DNA of 36,198 bases from Deltaproteobacteria bacterium. GTDB taxonomy: Bacteria; Myxococcota_A; Polyangia; Haliangiales; SHYZ01. Made by a program: the position numbers and the translations under genes. The number at the start of each line of letters is the position of its first letter. Within the stretch, counting starts at the first letter, position 1. The stretch spans positions 1-36,198 of the forward strand of contig JACQUZ010000141.1 of assembly GCA_016210055.1 (NCBI GenBank), read 5' to 3'. The notes beneath the pieces are model-generated. The model was not told where the DNA came from. It worked only from the letters and a program-made list of their open reading frames with translations, and made no database searches. Shown piece by piece: positions 1 to 9,068 of this stretch.

Positions 1-2
1 AC

Positions 3-122
3 CAGCAACCATGGGAGGCGGACCGCCAGCAACCATGGGAGGCGGACCGCCAGCAACCATGGGAGGCGGACCGCCAGCAACCATGGGAGGCGGACCGCCA
101 GCAACCAGGGGAGGCGGACCGC
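3..122 (+). repeat. 24-bp in-frame tandem repeat (5 units visible)
   Basis: Units start at 3, 27, 51, 75 and 99. The first four are identical; the fifth differs by a single base (TGG to GGG at position 108). The array may continue beyond the left edge. The length is a multiple of three and no frame contains a stop, so copy-number change would keep the reading frame. In the frame of the downstream DUF4388 protein it encodes QQPWEADR repeats. Confidence 0.95.
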
Positions 123-1820
123 GCTGCGGGAGTGGCCCAGCATGCGCTGCAGGCAAGGCTCGATGCTGCCATATCGGACGCCATCGACACGCTCATCCAC
201 GACGTCATCGACGACGCTCTCGCCACCGCGACGCTGGCCGTCCGGTCAGAAGCCCAGGTCGCGGAGGCCAAGGCGCACGATAGCCTTCCCACGTCGTCAA
301 CATCGCCCATGTCGTCGCTCGACGAGGCGTGGGAGCTCGACGCTCCTCCGCCGCTCCCCGATCCGGTTCCTGCATGGCGCGAGCCGACGCAGATCATTTC
401 GGGCTCGGAGCCGCCCAGCACCGCCACGGCGCGCGAAGAGCTTCCCGAGCCGCGGGAGCCAGAGACCGCAGGAAGCATGTACGTGGCTGAGCTGCGGCGC
501 ACCATGTCGGCAATTGAGCAGCGCTTGTTCGGTCGGCGAGCCGGAGAGGCGGCCGTGGATTCATTGCGTGCCCAGGAACCCCAGGAACTAGAGATGCCTT
601 CGGATATCGATCTGGATTCCCTTGGGGTCGACACGCATCCAGGACTCGGGGCGTCTCCGGTGAGGATTCCGCGGGGCCGAACACCCCCGCCCCTCATCGA
701 GGACGACGTCGTGGTGGAGGACGTGGAGCATGAGCTGCAGCGAAGGGGCGCTGGACGAGCTTTCGGCCCCACGCACGGGGACCTCGCAGACGAGGACGCG
801 GCCATGCTTCTTTCGCGCCTCTTCCGTGAGTCGTGGAGCGGCAGGATCACGTTTCGGCACGAAGGGACGGAGAAGGCCGTTTTCCTCGAGTCGGGCCGTC
901 CCGTATTCGCCACGTCCAACCATCCCGTGGACAGGATGGGTGACCTGCTCTTCCGCGAGGGGAAAATCACTCGCGAGCAGTACGCCAAGAGCACCGAGAT
1001 CGTGGTTGGGACCGGTCGCCGGATGGGCGAGATCCTCGTGGAGATGGGCTTCCTCAAGCGGCGCGAGCTTCTCCCCGCCGTTCGTCGCCACGTCGAGGAC
1101 ATCATCTACTCGGTGTTCGGCTGGGAGGCTGGACAGTTCCAGCTGATTGCCGGTGACATGGCACAGGACGAAAAAATCCGGTTGACCAAGCACCCCACGG
1201 CCCTCGTCATGGAAGGGGTCCGCCGCAAGATCAGCGGCGAGCGTATTCTGAACCGGCTCGGTGGGCAAAGCGCAGTGCTCCTGCCGCTCAAGTCCCGAGT
1301 CGAAATGCTTTCGGCGCTGGCGGATGCTGAGCTCACGGCCGAGGAGCAGCACGCGTTGGAGCTGTTTGATGGGACGAGGTCCATCGAGGGGATCGTATCG
1401 GTGGCCATTCTCCCAGAGGACTCGGTGTTTCAGCTTGCACACGGCCTCTTGGCGCTCGGTCTAGCCCGCAGGGTCGATCGTGCGCGGGATGCCGAGTCGC
1501 TCACGCCTTCACCGACGCCGTCCGGGTCTGGCACGGCCGACGCGCGGATTGATCGCGAGCGCGTGCTTGCCAAGCATGCACTCGTCGAAGAGGCAGACTA
1601 CTGCACCGTGCTTGGCGTGAGGCGGGACGCGTCGGCTTTTGAGATCCGCCGCGCGTACGAGGCGGCCCGTCGTGACTACTCGCTCCCGACATTCCCCGTC
1701 GAGGTCCAGAGGGAGCTGGCCGAGCCGCTGCGGGAAATCGCGGTCGTCCTTGACGAGGCCTATCGGGTCCTCCACGACGACGACATTCGGGCCCAATACC
1801 TGCATCACTTGAAGGATTAG
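3..1820 (+). CDS. DUF4388 (PATAN-like) protein with degenerate J domain, 5'-truncated by window edge
   Basis: The frame is open from the left window edge to the stop at 1818-1820, so the gene starts outside the window; a GTG at 132 is a possible but probably internal start. The visible N-terminus is five 8-residue repeats (QQPWEADR, the last QQPGEADR). A disordered acidic, Pro-rich region follows. Counting from the GTG at 132, a DUF4388-like domain lies at about residues 215-345 (LLSRLFRESWSGRITF, then GEILVEMGFLKRREL). The last ~80 residues resemble a J domain (YCTVLGVRRDASAFEIRRAY ... LDEAYRVLHDDDIRAQYL) but lack the HPD tripeptide needed to stimulate DnaK. DUF4388 proteins of this kind are common in Myxococcota and are often linked to signalling or gliding, but the role here is unknown. 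It lies 4 bp upstream of fmt and is probably co-transcribed with it. Confidence 0.85.
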   Translation, partial: QQPWEADRQQPWEADRQQPWEADRQQPWEADRQQPGEADRAAGVAQHALQARLDAAISDAIDTLIHDVIDDALATATLAVRSEAQVAEAKAHDSLPTSSTSPMSSLDEAWELDAPPPLPDPVPAWREPTQIISGSEPPSTATAREELPEPREPETAGSMYVAELRRTMSAIEQRLFGRRAGEAAVDSLRAQEPQELEMPSDIDLDSLGVDTHPGLGASPVRIPRGRTPPPLIEDDVVVEDVEHELQRRGAGRAFGPTHGDLADEDAAMLLSRLFRESWSGRITFRHEGTEKAVFLESGRPVFATSNHPVDRMGDLLFREGKITREQYAKSTEIVVGTGRRMGEILVEMGFLKRRELLPAVRRHVEDIIYSVFGWEAGQFQLIAGDMAQDEKIRLTKHPTALVMEGVRRKISGERILNRLGGQSAVLLPLKSRVEMLSALADAELTAEEQHALELFDGTRSIEGIVSVAILPEDSVFQLAHGLLALGLARRVDRARDAESLTPSPTPSGSGTADARIDRERVLAKHALVEEADYCTVLGVRRDASAFEIRRAYEAARRDYSLPTFPVEVQRELAEPLREIAVVLDEAYRVLHDDDIRAQYLHHLKD

Positions 1821-1824
1821 GAAC

Positions 1825-2754
1825 TTGTCTAGACTTCGAACAGTATTCATGGGCTCCCCCGAATTCGCGGTGCCCACGCTCCGTGCCGTCATGGCCACGA
1901 CCGACCTGTGCGCCGTGGTGACCCAGCCGGACAAGCCGGCGGGTCGTGGGCAAAAGCTCCTGCCACCCGCGGTCAAGGCGGTGGCTGGCGAAGCGGGAAT
2001 TCCGGTGCTTCAGCCGCGCTCCGCGCGCGCACCCGAGTTTTTGGATTCCCTGAAGGCACTTCAGCCGGACGTCGCGGTCGTCGTGGCGTATGGGAAGATC
2101 CTTCCCCAGGCGGTCCTCGACGTGCCCATGCATGGGTGCCTGAATGTCCACGCATCGCTCCTCCCCCGCTATCGCGGGGCGGCGCCCATTCAATGGGCAA
2201 TTATCCGGGGAGAAAAAGAAACTGGCGTGACCATCATGCGGTTGGACGCTGGAATGGACACCGGGCCGATGCTCATCTCCAGGGTCGTTCCCATTGCCGA
2301 CGAGGATACGGCCGGCACCTTGTCAGAGCGACTTGCCAAGGCAGGTGCAGAGCTCATGGTCGTCGCGCTCGAGCGCCTCCAGGTCGGCGGTCTCGTGGAG
2401 ACGCCGCAGGATCACGCGGGAGCGACGTTGGCCCCACTCCTTTCCAAGGAGCATGGACGGATCGACTGGACCAAGCCAGCCGTGGAGCTTTGGAACCTCG
2501 TCCGCGGCGTGGATCCCTGGCCGGGAGCCTACACGCTCCTCGGCGATGAGCTGCTCAAGGCATGGGGAGCGAAGGTCGTCAAGGGCTCAGGTGAACCGGG
2601 GACGGTCATTGACGTGGACCGTGACGGGCTAGTCGTGGCCTGCGGCGAAGGCGCCCTGGCGCTCGCAGAGCTTCAGCTCCCAGGTCGGAAACGAATGCCC
2701 GCCCGGGCGCTCGTTGCGGGGAGGCCGATCCCGCCGGGGACGCGGCTAGGTTAG
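1825..2754 (+). CDS. fmt: Methionyl-tRNA formyltransferase
   Basis: The enzyme transfers a formyl group from 10-formyl-tetrahydrofolate to initiator Met-tRNA in the cytoplasm. The 309-residue length is normal for the family. The N-terminal formyltransferase fold carries GSPEFAVPTL, TQPDKPAGRG and the NVHASLLPRYRGAAPIQ motif. Catalytic residues are visible as Asn107, His109 and Asp145 (DAGMDTG). A smaller C-terminal tRNA-binding domain follows from about residue 205. The start is TTG at 1825, 4 bp after the upstream stop, preceded by a GAAGGA-like ribosome site; the next in-frame ATG would remove the first strand of the fold. It begins the conserved run fmt-rsmB-rpe. Confidence 0.97.
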   Translation: MSRLRTVFMGSPEFAVPTLRAVMATTDLCAVVTQPDKPAGRGQKLLPPAVKAVAGEAGIPVLQPRSARAPEFLDSLKALQPDVAVVVAYGKILPQAVLDVPMHGCLNVHASLLPRYRGAAPIQWAIIRGEKETGVTIMRLDAGMDTGPMLISRVVPIADEDTAGTLSERLAKAGAELMVVALERLQVGGLVETPQDHAGATLAPLLSKEHGRIDWTKPAVELWNLVRGVDPWPGAYTLLGDELLKAWGAKVVKGSGEPGTVIDVDRDGLVVACGEGALALAELQLPGRKRMPARALVAGRPIPPGTRLG

Positions 2755-2803
2755 TCCGCTAGTCCGCTCGCACAAGGAGACTCTGGAACTCGGGCCGTGT
2801 ACC

Positions 2804-4204
2804 ATGCCGAGCGTGCAGGGCTTTGCGCCGTCGCCCCGGGAACTCGCACGCTCGGTCCTCCGCCGCGTGGAGCAGGGGGAGGCTTACTCGGGACTGGCTC
2901 TGGCGAGCGCCCTCGACAAGTCGAAGCTGCCACCTGCAGACCGCGCGCTGGCCACCGAGATCGTGTACGGCGTCCTTCGCCATCGTCTTCGGCTCGACAG
3001 GGCCCTCTCTGCCCATGCGCCGCGTGGTCTGGGCAAGTTGTCGACGCCCGTGATGGTCGCCCTGCGCGTAGCTGCTTATCAGATATTGTTCCTGCGCACC
3101 CCTGCCCACGCGGCGGTAGACGATGCCGTGCGCGCGGTAAAGGCGCTCGCGGGTGGCCATGTCGGCAACTTCGCGAACGCATTGCTGCGCAGGTTGGCGA
3201 CAGAGGGTGAGCCCCCACAGCCGTCCACTTCCGACCTGTTCGCCTACTTGGAAGCAGTCCACTCGATGCCACGATGGCTGACCGAGCGCCTGATCCGCGC
3301 CGTGGGGGCGTCCGAGGCCATCGCGGCGGCTGAGGCGATGAACCGCCCCCCACCTATGGCCCTCCGTGTTTCGCTCGACCGAGCGAGCCGCGAAGAACTC
3401 ATGCGTCGCATCCGCGACGAGCGGCCCGAAGCCGAAGTAGAGCCATCTCGATTTCTGCCAGAGGGGCTCCTCTTGCGAGGAGCAGGTGCGCCCGAGATGC
3501 TGGCGGCGTGGAAGGAGCAGCTCTTCACGGTGCAAGACGTAGCCGCGCAGCTCGTGTCGCGCCTGGTCGGAATTCAGCCTGGGGAAAGGGTGCTTGATGC
3601 TTGCGCAGGAGTCGGAGGAAAGACCACGCACCTCGCGCAGCTCGCTCTCGCGGCTGGCGGGCAGGCCGAAGTCGACGCGGCGGACGTTTCCGTCCGAAAG
3701 CTCGATCTCGCCATGGACACGGTTCGGCGGCTGGGGCTAGAGGGGATTCGCATTGTACCGTGCGACCTGACCTGTGCACCGGCTGGGGCGCTGGCTGATC
3801 AATACGACCGCGTGCTCTTGGATGCTCCCTGCTCCGGCCTGGGCGTATTGCGGCGGCATCCCGAGGGGAAATGGCGGCGCCGGCCGAGGGAAATCATGGC
3901 GCTCGCAGATCTGCAGCGAAGACTGCTCGAAGCCCTGGCACCGCGGGTCAAGCCCGGGGGCGTGCTCGTTTACAGCGTGTGCACGCTTGCGGAGGAGGAG
4001 GGCAGCCAACAGATCGACCGGTTCCTGGCAGCGCATCCAGAATTCTCGCGCACGCCCCCGCCCGCACAACCGGGCGTCGACTTCACCCCATTCCTTTCTG
4101 CCGAAGGTGACTTCCGTTCCTGGCCGCACCTCCACGACACAGACGCCTTCTTTGCTGCCCGCCTTTCCCGGGGACGGGATCCCCGTACCGAGCCTGCGCC
4201 GTGA
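2804..4204 (+). CDS. rsmB: 16S rRNA (cytosine967-C5)-methyltransferase RsmB
   Basis: This is an S-adenosylmethionine-dependent m5C methyltransferase for 16S rRNA. Residues 1 to ~145 form a NusB-like RNA-binding domain, including the ANALLR signature near residue 124. The Rossmann methyltransferase domain follows, with motif I DACAGVGGKT at 265-274, motif IV DAPCSGLG with Cys343, and motif VI YSVC with Cys393 as the expected nucleophile. The 466-residue length is usual for RsmB. The ATG at 2804 has no strong ribosome site. It lies 49 bp after fmt and 13 bp before rpe, in line with one operon. Confidence 0.95.
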   Translation: MPSVQGFAPSPRELARSVLRRVEQGEAYSGLALASALDKSKLPPADRALATEIVYGVLRHRLRLDRALSAHAPRGLGKLSTPVMVALRVAAYQILFLRTPAHAAVDDAVRAVKALAGGHVGNFANALLRRLATEGEPPQPSTSDLFAYLEAVHSMPRWLTERLIRAVGASEAIAAAEAMNRPPPMALRVSLDRASREELMRRIRDERPEAEVEPSRFLPEGLLLRGAGAPEMLAAWKEQLFTVQDVAAQLVSRLVGIQPGERVLDACAGVGGKTTHLAQLALAAGGQAEVDAADVSVRKLDLAMDTVRRLGLEGIRIVPCDLTCAPAGALADQYDRVLLDAPCSGLGVLRRHPEGKWRRRPREIMALADLQRRLLEALAPRVKPGGVLVYSVCTLAEEEGSQQIDRFLAAHPEFSRTPPPAQPGVDFTPFLSAEGDFRSWPHLHDTDAFFAARLSRGRDPRTEPAP

Positions 4205-4217
4205 TATAGACAGCACC

Positions 4218-4898
4218 ATGCGACAGGCGCTTATAGCCCCCTCCATTCTGAGCGCTGATTTTGGCCGGTTGGCGGACGAGGTGCGGGCGATTTCCGACGC
4301 CGGTGCAGACTATGTCCACGTCGATGTCATGGACGGACATTTTGTCCCAAACTTGACGATTGGTCCGCCCGTCATCGAGTCCGTGCGCAAGGCGACTGCG
4401 CTGCCGCTCGACGTGCATCTCATGATCGAAAACCCAGACCGCTTTCTCGAGGACTACGCCAGAGCGGGCGCGGACGTCATTTGCGTGCACGCAGAGGCGT
4501 GCACGCACCTGCACCGGACCATTCAGGCCATCCAGGCGCTCGGAAAAAAGCCGGCCGTGGCGCTCAATCCCCACACCCCGCACGACGCGCTTCGCTACGT
4601 GCTCGACGATCTCGCCATGGTCCTCGTCATGAGCGTCAACCCCGGCTATGGCGGCCAGGCCTTCATTTCCGCCGTCCTTCCCAAGATCCGTGCGTTGCGC
4701 GCCGAGGCGAGCGCCCGAGGCCTTCCCCTAGACATAGAGGTAGACGGCGGCATCAAAGTTGAGAACGTGCACCTTGTCGCAGAGGCGGGCGCCAACGTGT
4801 TCGTCTCGGGCTCCGGGATCTTTGGCCAAGCGGACTACCAGCAAGCGATTCGCGACATGCGAAAGCGGGCGGACATTGCCGCTGGGACCCTTATCTAA
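4218..4898 (+). CDS. rpe: Ribulose-phosphate 3-epimerase
   Basis: The enzyme interconverts D-ribulose 5-phosphate and D-xylulose 5-phosphate in the pentose phosphate pathway. The 226-residue TIM barrel carries all family signatures: APSILSADFGRL, HVDVMDGHFVPN (metal/catalytic His34 and Asp36), VHLMIE, MSVNPGYGGQ and VDGGIK, which holds the second catalytic Asp. The ATG at 4218 starts exactly at the conserved N-terminus. The open frame runs further upstream inside rsmB but has no family similarity there. The stop codon overlaps the stop of the convergent exporter gene by 4 bp. Confidence 0.97.
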   Translation: MRQALIAPSILSADFGRLADEVRAISDAGADYVHVDVMDGHFVPNLTIGPPVIESVRKATALPLDVHLMIENPDRFLEDYARAGADVICVHAEACTHLHRTIQAIQALGKKPAVALNPHTPHDALRYVLDDLAMVLVMSVNPGYGGQAFISAVLPKIRALRAEASARGLPLDIEVDGGIKVENVHLVAEAGANVFVSGSGIFGQADYQQAIRDMRKRADIAAGTLI

Positions 4899-7186
4899 TC
4901 CTGTCGTGGATCCATCTCCACGACCCTGCCCGCCACCTGAGCCGCCACCAGCTGCCCGTACTTGCCGTTCCTCTTGAGAAGCTCCGCGTGTGTTCCCTGC
5001 TCCACCACGCGCCCGTCTTCCATCATGAGGATTAGGTCGGCGCTGACGATCGTGCTCAGCCGATGGGCGATGACGATGCGCGTGCACTTGAGCCGCGAGA
5101 GCTCCACCTGAACCTTGGCCTCGGTGACTGCGTCCAGCGCGCTGGTCGCCTCGTCGAGCAGCAGGATCGCCGGCCTCCGCACCAGCGCGCGGGCAAGGGC
5201 CACTCGTTGCCTCTGCCCACCCGAAAGCGAGGCGCCGCCGTCGAGAAGCAGGGTCTCGACACCCATTGGCATCTCGGTGACCTCGTCGTGGATTTGAGCG
5301 AGCCTGCACGCTTCCACCACTCGATCGAGCGGGATCGTGGGATCGCTGAGCGCGATGTTGGCGCGAATCGAGGTGCCAAACAGGTAAGGCCTTTGCACCA
5401 CAATGCCGAGCTGCTCCCTCACCGAGCGGATCTCGAGATCGGCAAGGTCGATGCCGTCGTACATGATTCGCCCCGATGTCGGCTTGTACAGCCCGAGGAG
5501 AAGGCTCGCGAGGGTGGACTTGCCCGACCCAGATCGTCCCACGATGGCGACGAACTGCCCCGGTTCGATGCGGAGCGACACTTCCTGCACGACTAAGGGA
5601 GTGGTTGGGCCGTAGCGGAAGCTCACCTTGTCGAGCATGATGCGTCCCGAGAGCTTGGGGGCCACCTGCACCTTCGTCCGGTCCTGCTCGGGTTCGGTCT
5701 CGAACACGTCATCGATGCGCTCGATGTAGCTTCCCAGGAGCTGGAGCTGCAAGGCGGTGGAGACCAGGCTCGACAAGGGCCCTAGGAACCCGGTCGCCAG
5801 CGCGTTCAACGCGAGCATGGTCCCGAGCGTCATTTCACCGTCGAGCACCTTGAGCGCGCCGTAGACCAAGAGCAGGAGGGGAGAAGCCATGCGCAGCGTG
5901 CTCATCACCGAGTCCACGGTCGCACTCAGCCGCCCTCGGTCCAGGGACACGTTGAGGTTGTCGACGAACAGGTCCGTCCAGTGCTCGACGGCGCGGTGCT
6001 CACTGCCTGTCGCCTTGAGCGTCTCGATGCCGTTGAACATCTCGACCTCGTAGCTCTGCGACTTGGCTTGCACGTGCAGGCTCTCGGACATGAGCTCCTT
6101 CTGCCGCTTGCGCGAGAGCAGGAAGACCGACACGTCGAGGAACCCCAGGCCGAACACGATGAACCCCAGCGGCGGGCTCGCGACGAAGAGGAGAATCAAG
6201 TACACAAAGACCAGCGTGCCGTCGAGGAGTCCCGAGAGCGCCCCCGAAGTCAGGATCTCCCGGATCGTGGCGTTGCTGTTGAGGCGCATCATCAAGTCAC
6301 CTGCCGCGCGCCGTTGAAAGAACGCGTACGGGAGGTCGACCAGGTGATCGAGGAAGCCGAGCGTCATCCGCGCGTCGAGATAAGTGCGAAGGTGCAGGAG
6401 CAGGTTGCTGCGGATGAGCGAAGCCAGGAAGTTGAAGAGCACCAGGGAGAAGAAGCCGATCGACAGAACGGTCAGAAGGTGGTAATCGCCGCGCGGCACC
6501 ACTCGGTCGACGACCGAGCCCGTGAGCACCGGCAAGGCCAGCGCAAACACCTGCAAGAGCACCGACGTGACCAGAATCCGCTTCCAGTGGCTCCGGTAAG
6601 AGAGGATTTGGCGGACGTATCTCCACGCCTGTTTCTTCTTCTCCCCCTTGGAGGGGACGAAGTTGTCCCCAGGCTCAAAAAGGAGGGCTACGCCGGTGAA
6701 GGAGCGGCGGAATTGCTCCATCGGGATGCGGCGCCGACCGAACGCGGGGTCGATGATGTCCACGCCGCGCTTGGTAAGTCGCTCGAACACCACGAAGTGG
6801 TTGAATTCCCAGTGGAGGATTGAGCCCTCGTCGAGATACTCGAGGTCCTCAACTTCGATGCGCACCCCACGCCCGCGCATCCCGAACCAGCGGGCCGTAT
6901 TCAAGATCGACAGGGCGTCTACCCCGTCACGCCCGCTCACCGAAACTTGGCGGATTTCGTCGAGCCGCACCTCCTTGCCGTGGAGGGCCATGACCATGGC
7001 GAGGCACGCGGCACCGCAGTCGGTCGCCGTCATCTGCTCCACGACGGGCATCCGCCTGGCGCTCCGGTGGAAGACGAGGCGCTTCAGGGCTGGGAAGCGA
7101 TCAAAAAGGCTTTCCGGCTTCTCTGGGGCGCCATGTTCCCCAGTGGGTTCTTCCGGGCTTGTCTGGCTTGGTTGCGGGTTATCCAT
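4895..7186 (-). CDS. C39 peptidase-containing ABC exporter (bacteriocin/NHLM type)
   Basis: This is a fused protease, membrane and ATPase transporter that normally removes a double-glycine leader and exports the peptide. The C39 domain (about residues 45-170) has the oxyanion Gln51 and catalytic Cys57 in EQMTATDCG, His130 in NHFVVF and Asp146 in IIDPAFG, so the protease looks active. About six membrane helices span ~200-490. The nucleotide-binding domain has Walker A GRSGSGKST (550-558), signature LSGGQ (654-658), Walker B ILLLDE and H-loop His708. The ATG overlaps the stop of the upstream adaptor gene by 8 bp, which suggests translational coupling. No precursor peptide gene is evident nearby. 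Confidence 0.93.
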   Translation of the reverse strand: MDNPQPSQTSPEEPTGEHGAPEKPESLFDRFPALKRLVFHRSARRMPVVEQMTATDCGAACLAMVMALHGKEVRLDEIRQVSVSGRDGVDALSILNTARWFGMRGRGVRIEVEDLEYLDEGSILHWEFNHFVVFERLTKRGVDIIDPAFGRRRIPMEQFRRSFTGVALLFEPGDNFVPSKGEKKKQAWRYVRQILSYRSHWKRILVTSVLLQVFALALPVLTGSVVDRVVPRGDYHLLTVLSIGFFSLVLFNFLASLIRSNLLLHLRTYLDARMTLGFLDHLVDLPYAFFQRRAAGDLMMRLNSNATIREILTSGALSGLLDGTLVFVYLILLFVASPPLGFIVFGLGFLDVSVFLLSRKRQKELMSESLHVQAKSQSYEVEMFNGIETLKATGSEHRAVEHWTDLFVDNLNVSLDRGRLSATVDSVMSTLRMASPLLLLVYGALKVLDGEMTLGTMLALNALATGFLGPLSSLVSTALQLQLLGSYIERIDDVFETEPEQDRTKVQVAPKLSGRIMLDKVSFRYGPTTPLVVQEVSLRIEPGQFVAIVGRSGSGKSTLASLLLGLYKPTSGRIMYDGIDLADLEIRSVREQLGIVVQRPYLFGTSIRANIALSDPTIPLDRVVEACRLAQIHDEVTEMPMGVETLLLDGGASLSGGQRQRVALARALVRRPAILLLDEATSALDAVTEAKVQVELSRLKCTRIVIAHRLSTIVSADLILMMEDGRVVEQGTHAELLKRNGKYGQLVAAQVAGRVVEMDPRQD

Positions 7187-8117
7187 CGCCCCAAAGCGCC
7201 TTCAGCGCTGGAATGAGCGTCACGAGCACGCTTTCGCCCTTGATTCGCGCCTCGGCGGTCGCGTGCATGCCGTCGAAGTAGTTGACTGTCTGGCCGTTGA
7301 TTTTGAAGGTCTTGGTGGGAAGCTTGGCCTTGACCAAAACGACAGGCCCTGGAACCGGGACCGTGTCCCCGACCTCTTGCCCAAGGAACCTGCGTACCTC
7401 GGCTGGCCCCACGACCTCCTCGCCGATGGAATCAATGGTGAGCTCGCGGTAGCTGTAGCGGTATCCAAGAAGCTCCAGGCGGAGCCCCATCCCCGGCTTC
7501 AAGAGCGGCCGATAGTGCCCGGGAAGCATGGCGACGACTGAGTACTTCGCGTCGTCGCTCACAAGGGATAGGATCGGCTCTCCCGGAGCCAGGTGCTGCC
7601 CTGGGCGAATGCGCACGTCGCTGACGATCCCTGCGTGAGGGGCGCGCACGGAGCGCTCCTCAAGCCGAGCTTCTGCGAGCTCCCGCTCGGCGCGGAGCGC
7701 CGTGAGCGCAGCGCGCGCGCCTTGATCAGAGGGGTCTCTCAGCACCTTGGCGAGTTGGAGCTCGAATTGACGCTTCGTGTACTCGAGCTGGGACGCTTCT
7801 TGCTCCTCGTAGAACCGCACCAGAAGCTCCCCGACCTTGACCCGCTGACCAGGGTGAGCTTCCACCGCCGCCACGACGCCCGACGAGGTAGCCGTGACCT
7901 CGGTGCGACCGTTCACGCGGACGATGGCTGGACCACTCGCATACTCGTTTACCGTTCCAATCGACGTGTACAACACGCCCGTCAAGAAGACCGCCACCAG
8001 GAGCCAATATCCCCACCTGAGCCAGCGAGGAGAAATGCGCAGGAGATCTCCTTCTTGCTTGGGCTCGGAGTAGTTCTTGAGCGCCTCCTCGCGGAAAAGT
8101 TCGGTTGCTTCCGACAA
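7179..8117 (-). CDS. HlyD-family membrane fusion protein (exporter adaptor)
   Basis: This 312-residue protein has one N-terminal membrane helix (about residues 34-53, WGYWLLVAVFLTGVLYTSIG), then a lipoyl-like half (SGVVAAVEAHPGQRVKVGELL), a short coiled-coil hairpin, the second lipoyl half (VRAPHAGIVSDVRIRPGQHL) and a beta-barrel region. This is the architecture of HlyD/NHLM-type adaptors that couple an ABC exporter to the envelope. The start is TTG at 8117, chosen because GCAGGAG lies six bases upstream. It overlaps the C39-ABC gene by 8 bp, making that its likely partner. Confidence 0.9.
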   Translation of the reverse strand: MSEATELFREEALKNYSEPKQEGDLLRISPRWLRWGYWLLVAVFLTGVLYTSIGTVNEYASGPAIVRVNGRTEVTATSSGVVAAVEAHPGQRVKVGELLVRFYEEQEASQLEYTKRQFELQLAKVLRDPSDQGARAALTALRAERELAEARLEERSVRAPHAGIVSDVRIRPGQHLAPGEPILSLVSDDAKYSVVAMLPGHYRPLLKPGMGLRLELLGYRYSYRELTIDSIGEEVVGPAEVRRFLGQEVGDTVPVPGPVVLVKAKLPTKTFKINGQTVNYFDGMHATAEARIKGESVLVTLIPALKALWGDG

Positions 8118-8141
8118 TTGGTTCTCCTGCTCCTCTTGCCC

Positions 8142-9053
8142 CTAAGGCCCCGGAATTACCCTCGCTACCAGGCCCGAAGGGATTTTCGCCCTTTCTTCGG
8201 CGTGAACCTCAAGAGTCGCCTCGGCAAAGATCATCCGAGAAGATGCATCGACCTCTGGCGCGACGCTTGCCACCTTCCCGGGCACCGCGATGTGAAGCGA
8301 CTCGATGGAAACATTGATTGGCCTTCCCACGGAGATGCTCGCCGCCTGGTCCTCGGGAATCGCAAAGCGGACCCAGAGCTCGTCGTCGCTGATGAGCCTC
8401 GCGAGAGGAGTTCCCGGGGAAATCGTGGCCCCGGGGTCGGCGTATCGTGCGGCCACGACGCCGTCAAAGGGGGCGCGAACCTCCGAGTGTGCAAAGACCT
8501 CCCGAAGCTGCGCAACCCGGGCCTGGCGTTCGGCGACCTGGGCATGGGCAGAATCGAGCTGGACGGCCGCGAGCTTCTGCTGGTATTGAGCCGTGGCGAG
8601 CTCTTCACGAGCGACGTGCTGAGCCATGGCATCGAGGCGTGCCAGGCGTTCCTTGGCTTGGGCCAGTTCGAGGCTGGCTCGCACCTGATCTGCCTGGGCG
8701 CCCTTTAGGGTAGCTTCGGCGATCGAGAGGTCTTGGCGAGCAGCCTTGACATCAATTGTCGCAATGCTGGCCCCCTTTTTGACGCGGTCACCGAGGCGAA
8801 CCCGGACGGACTCAAGCCTCCCGTCAAGCTTGGACACCACGTCCACGGCGTGGCGTGCCAAGACCACCCCCAGGAAACCTGGGTTGGAGCCTGTTGGCCC
8901 CCGAGAAGAAGTGGCTTCACCTCCGCTCGCGCGGCCGCGGTCGGTTTCGTCCGCTCTGCCGACTCCAGGGGCCGACTGGAAACGGCCCAACACGAGAAAC
9001 CCTAGACCCAGCCCCACGAGCGCTACAAAAAAAGCAATCGTGATTCTGGCCAT
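8142..9053 (-). CDS. Periplasmic adaptor subunit (MFP, AcrA/HlyD-like)
   Basis: This 303-residue protein has an N-terminal membrane anchor (residues ~4-23, IAFFVALVGLGLGFLVLG), a Gly/Ser-rich linker, then a typical adaptor fold: lipoyl half SKLDGRLESVRVRLGDRVKKG, an Ala/Gln-rich alpha hairpin (~110-185), the second lipoyl half VRAPFDGVVAARYADPG and a beta-barrel ending near residue 300. It is more like RND/MacA adaptors than the following HlyD protein, so the cassette has two dissimilar adaptors. It ends 24 bp before the second adaptor gene and starts 15 bp after the regulator gene, consistent with one transcript. No outer-membrane TolC-like gene is present. Confidence 0.9.
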   Translation of the reverse strand: MARITIAFFVALVGLGLGFLVLGRFQSAPGVGRADETDRGRASGGEATSSRGPTGSNPGFLGVVLARHAVDVVSKLDGRLESVRVRLGDRVKKGASIATIDVKAARQDLSIAEATLKGAQADQVRASLELAQAKERLARLDAMAQHVAREELATAQYQQKLAAVQLDSAHAQVAERQARVAQLREVFAHSEVRAPFDGVVAARYADPGATISPGTPLARLISDDELWVRFAIPEDQAASISVGRPINVSIESLHIAVPGKVASVAPEVDASSRMIFAEATLEVHAEERAKIPSGLVARVIPGP

Positions 9054-9068
9054 CGGGACCGCGGGCGA

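Noticed and set aside
3..122. CRISPR-like direct repeats at the left edge
   Set aside because: Units are contiguous with no spacers, are a multiple of three long and translate in frame into the downstream protein.
11..283. Open frame encoding MGGGPPAT repeats
   Set aside because: It arises only because the 24-bp repeat is open in all frames; it continues into Arg-rich out-of-frame sequence of the DUF4388 gene.
2751..2769. Short tandem duplication TAGTCCGC after the fmt stop
   Set aside because: Two copies only, no symmetry and no link to a known signal; likely chance or trivial slippage.
7593..8708. Plus-strand open frame across the two adaptor genes
   Set aside because: It spans antisense over two well-supported genes and the gap between them; composition is shadow-like.
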